A DNA stretch of 8,791 nt, from positions 1 through 8,791 of the forward strand of contig JAFWYI010000120.1 in the NCBI GenBank assembly GCA_017522745.1. Direction: 5' to 3'. Within the stretch, counting starts at the first letter, position 1, and each line of letters starts with the position of its first letter. The notes beneath the pieces were generated by a model. That model worked only from the letters and a program-made list of their open reading frames with translations. It was not told the origin of the DNA and made no database searches. Positions 7,612 through 8,791 of this stretch are shown piece by piece. The stretch comes from Mailhella sp. Lineage in GTDB: Bacteria; Desulfobacterota; Desulfovibrionia; Desulfovibrionales; Desulfovibrionaceae. Made by a program: the position numbers and the translations under genes.

Positions 7612-8791
7612 TCAAGCGCGGTTTTGTTCAAAATAATTTTTGGCATGATGTTCCGATACCGGCAGAGGATACTTCCCGGTGAAGCATCCATCACAGAATA
7701 CCCCTGTGAAGTCGTCCGCCAGTCGATGGGCGGCAGATACGGAAAGGTATCCCAATGAATCTGCACCAATCTCCCTGGCGATCTCTTCCGTAGAGTTCAG
7801 GCGACAGGCAATAAGATTCTCCTGCGAGTCCACGTCTGTCCCAAACCAGCAGGGAAAGCGGAATGGGGGAGCCGATACCCTCATGTGGACTTCCGCTGCT
7901 CCTGCCTCTCTGAGCAGGCGCACAATGCGCCGACTGGTGGTTCCTCGCACGATGGAATCATCGACAAGGACGACGCGTTTGCCGCGAACATTTTCTTTGA
8001 TGACATTGAGTTTGATGCGTACGGTCTTTTCCCGTGTACTCTGTGCCGGAACTATGAAACTCCGCCCCACGTATTTGTTCTTGAGGAAACCTATGCCGTA
8101 GGGAATCCCGCTTTCACGAGCAAAACCGAGGGAGGCATCCAGACCAGAGTCAGGAACTCCGATGACGACATCGGCCTCAACGGGATGTTCTTGCGCAAGG
8201 AAAGCCCCCGCCTTCAGACGCGCATGGTGAACGGAGATCCCTTGAATGACAGAATCCGGTCGAGCAAAGTAGAGGTATTCGAATACGCAGAGAGAGGCTT
8301 TCCGGACGCAATGCCGTCTGTCGCTATGCAGACCGGTTTCATCGATCGTGACGATCTCGCCACCTTCTATTTCCCGTATGAGTCGGGCTCCTACGGCATC
8401 CAAAGCGCAGGACTCCGAGGCAACCACCCAATCCCCTTCAGGTGTCAAACCCAAGCAAAGGGGGCGGAATCCATAGGGATCACGAAAGGCGATGAGGCTG
8501 TCCGGTGTCATGAGCAGGCAGGAATACGCACCTTTTATGTGCGGTATAGCTAGGGCAACAGCCTCTTGCGGCATCTCCGCACGGATACGTTCAGATACGA
8601 TAGTATAGGCTATGGCTTCCGTGTCCGTCGTTCCCTGAAAGATGGCCCCCTTCATCTCGAACTCTTTGCGAAGATGACCGGCGTTGATAAGATTGCCGTT
8701 ATGACAGAGCGCCATTCCTCCCCGCACATGATGTACCACGATAGGCTGGATATTGTTGGGATTCATTCCTCCGGTGGTAGAGTAGCGCACA
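7612..8791 (-). CDS. purF: amidophosphoribosyltransferase, 5' end cut by window edge
   Basis: PurF transfers glutamine amide nitrogen to PRPP, giving phosphoribosylamine, the committed step of purine synthesis. The 393 or so visible residues run from the glutaminase domain (RYSTTGG, then ALCHNGNL and TDTEAI) to the complete phosphoribosyltransferase domain, whose PRPP loop VVLVDDSIVRGTT is at visible residues 273-285. The first residue in view is Val (GTG) of the internal motif VRYSTTG, not a start. The N-terminal catalytic Cys and any propeptide lie beyond the right edge. Four cysteines match the positions that hold a [4Fe-4S] cluster in the Bacillus subtilis type: C168 (CVFEYLYF), C314 (FPCWFG), C366 and C369 (CDGCFTGKYP). 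The enzyme is therefore probably the oxygen-sensitive Fe-S form, which suits an anaerobe. purC follows 21 bases downstream. Confidence 0.96.
   Translation of the reverse strand, partial: VRYSTTGGMNPNNIQPIVVHHVRGGMALCHNGNLINAGHLRKEFEMKGAIFQGTTDTEAIAYTIVSERIRAEMPQEAVALAIPHIKGAYSCLLMTPDSLIAFRDPYGFRPLCLGLTPEGDWVVASESCALDAVGARLIREIEGGEIVTIDETGLHSDRRHCVRKASLCVFEYLYFARPDSVIQGISVHHARLKAGAFLAQEHPVEADVVIGVPDSGLDASLGFARESGIPYGIGFLKNKYVGRSFIVPAQSTREKTVRIKLNVIKENVRGKRVVLVDDSIVRGTTSRRIVRLLREAGAAEVHMRVSAPPFRFPCWFGTDVDSQENLIACRLNSTEEIAREIGADSLGYLSVSAAHRLADDFTGVFCDGCFTGKYPLPVSEHHAKNYFEQNRA

Noticed and set aside
7885..8553. A 222-codon plus-strand frame opposite purF
   Set aside because: It is antisense to well-conserved PurF sequence and shows no domain features.

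Overview
The window looks like a chromosomal segment of a Gram-negative anaerobe, most likely Desulfovibrionaceae or a close deltaproteobacterial relative. This is a judgement from protein style only: a GTPase HflX with an extended N-terminal part, a NifA-type sigma-54 activator, and a PurF of the Fe-S cluster type. No search was run, so the taxon is an inference. Core genes are moderately to strongly GC-rich (43 of 60 bases are G/C at 601-660). One block is sharply AT-rich (53 of 180 at 2881-3060).

Layout. Positions 1-1347 (+) hold the 3' part of hflX, cut by the left edge. It is followed after 17 bases by a complete tRNA-Glu(UUC) gene with encoded CCA (1365-1441). A small foreign segment sits directly against the 3' end of this tRNA, about 1442 to 3290. 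It carries three minus-strand genes that overlap one another in the order tandem LuxR-type HTH protein, excisionase-like HTH protein, tyrosine recombinase. No cargo gene is seen. On its tRNA side the segment has clustered GGTTA(C/T)A repeats and a strong hairpin terminator. A 10-base copy of the tRNA 3' end (CCCTTGGGGA) lies at 3283-3292, where the other attachment site would be expected. The first gene of this trio is interrupted by a one-base frame change in a run of nine A. This makes it a decayed, phase-variable or recoded regulator.

Beyond the segment the core chromosome resumes. There is a perfect 16-bp hairpin terminator (3360-3399), pyrG (CTP synthase, minus, 3444-5111), and a divergently transcribed NifA-type GAF/AAA+/Fis activator (plus, 5216-6880). 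Then come purC (minus, 6877-7590) and the 3' part of purF (minus, 7612 to the right edge). purF and purC are both on the minus strand 21 bases apart and form a purine operon. purC and the activator converge and share four bases at their stop codons.

The housekeeping genes cover nucleotide synthesis (CTP, early purine steps), ribosome-associated GTPase function and tRNA supply. The most interesting part is the compact tRNA-Glu-linked integrase cassette and its frame-broken two-HTH regulator.
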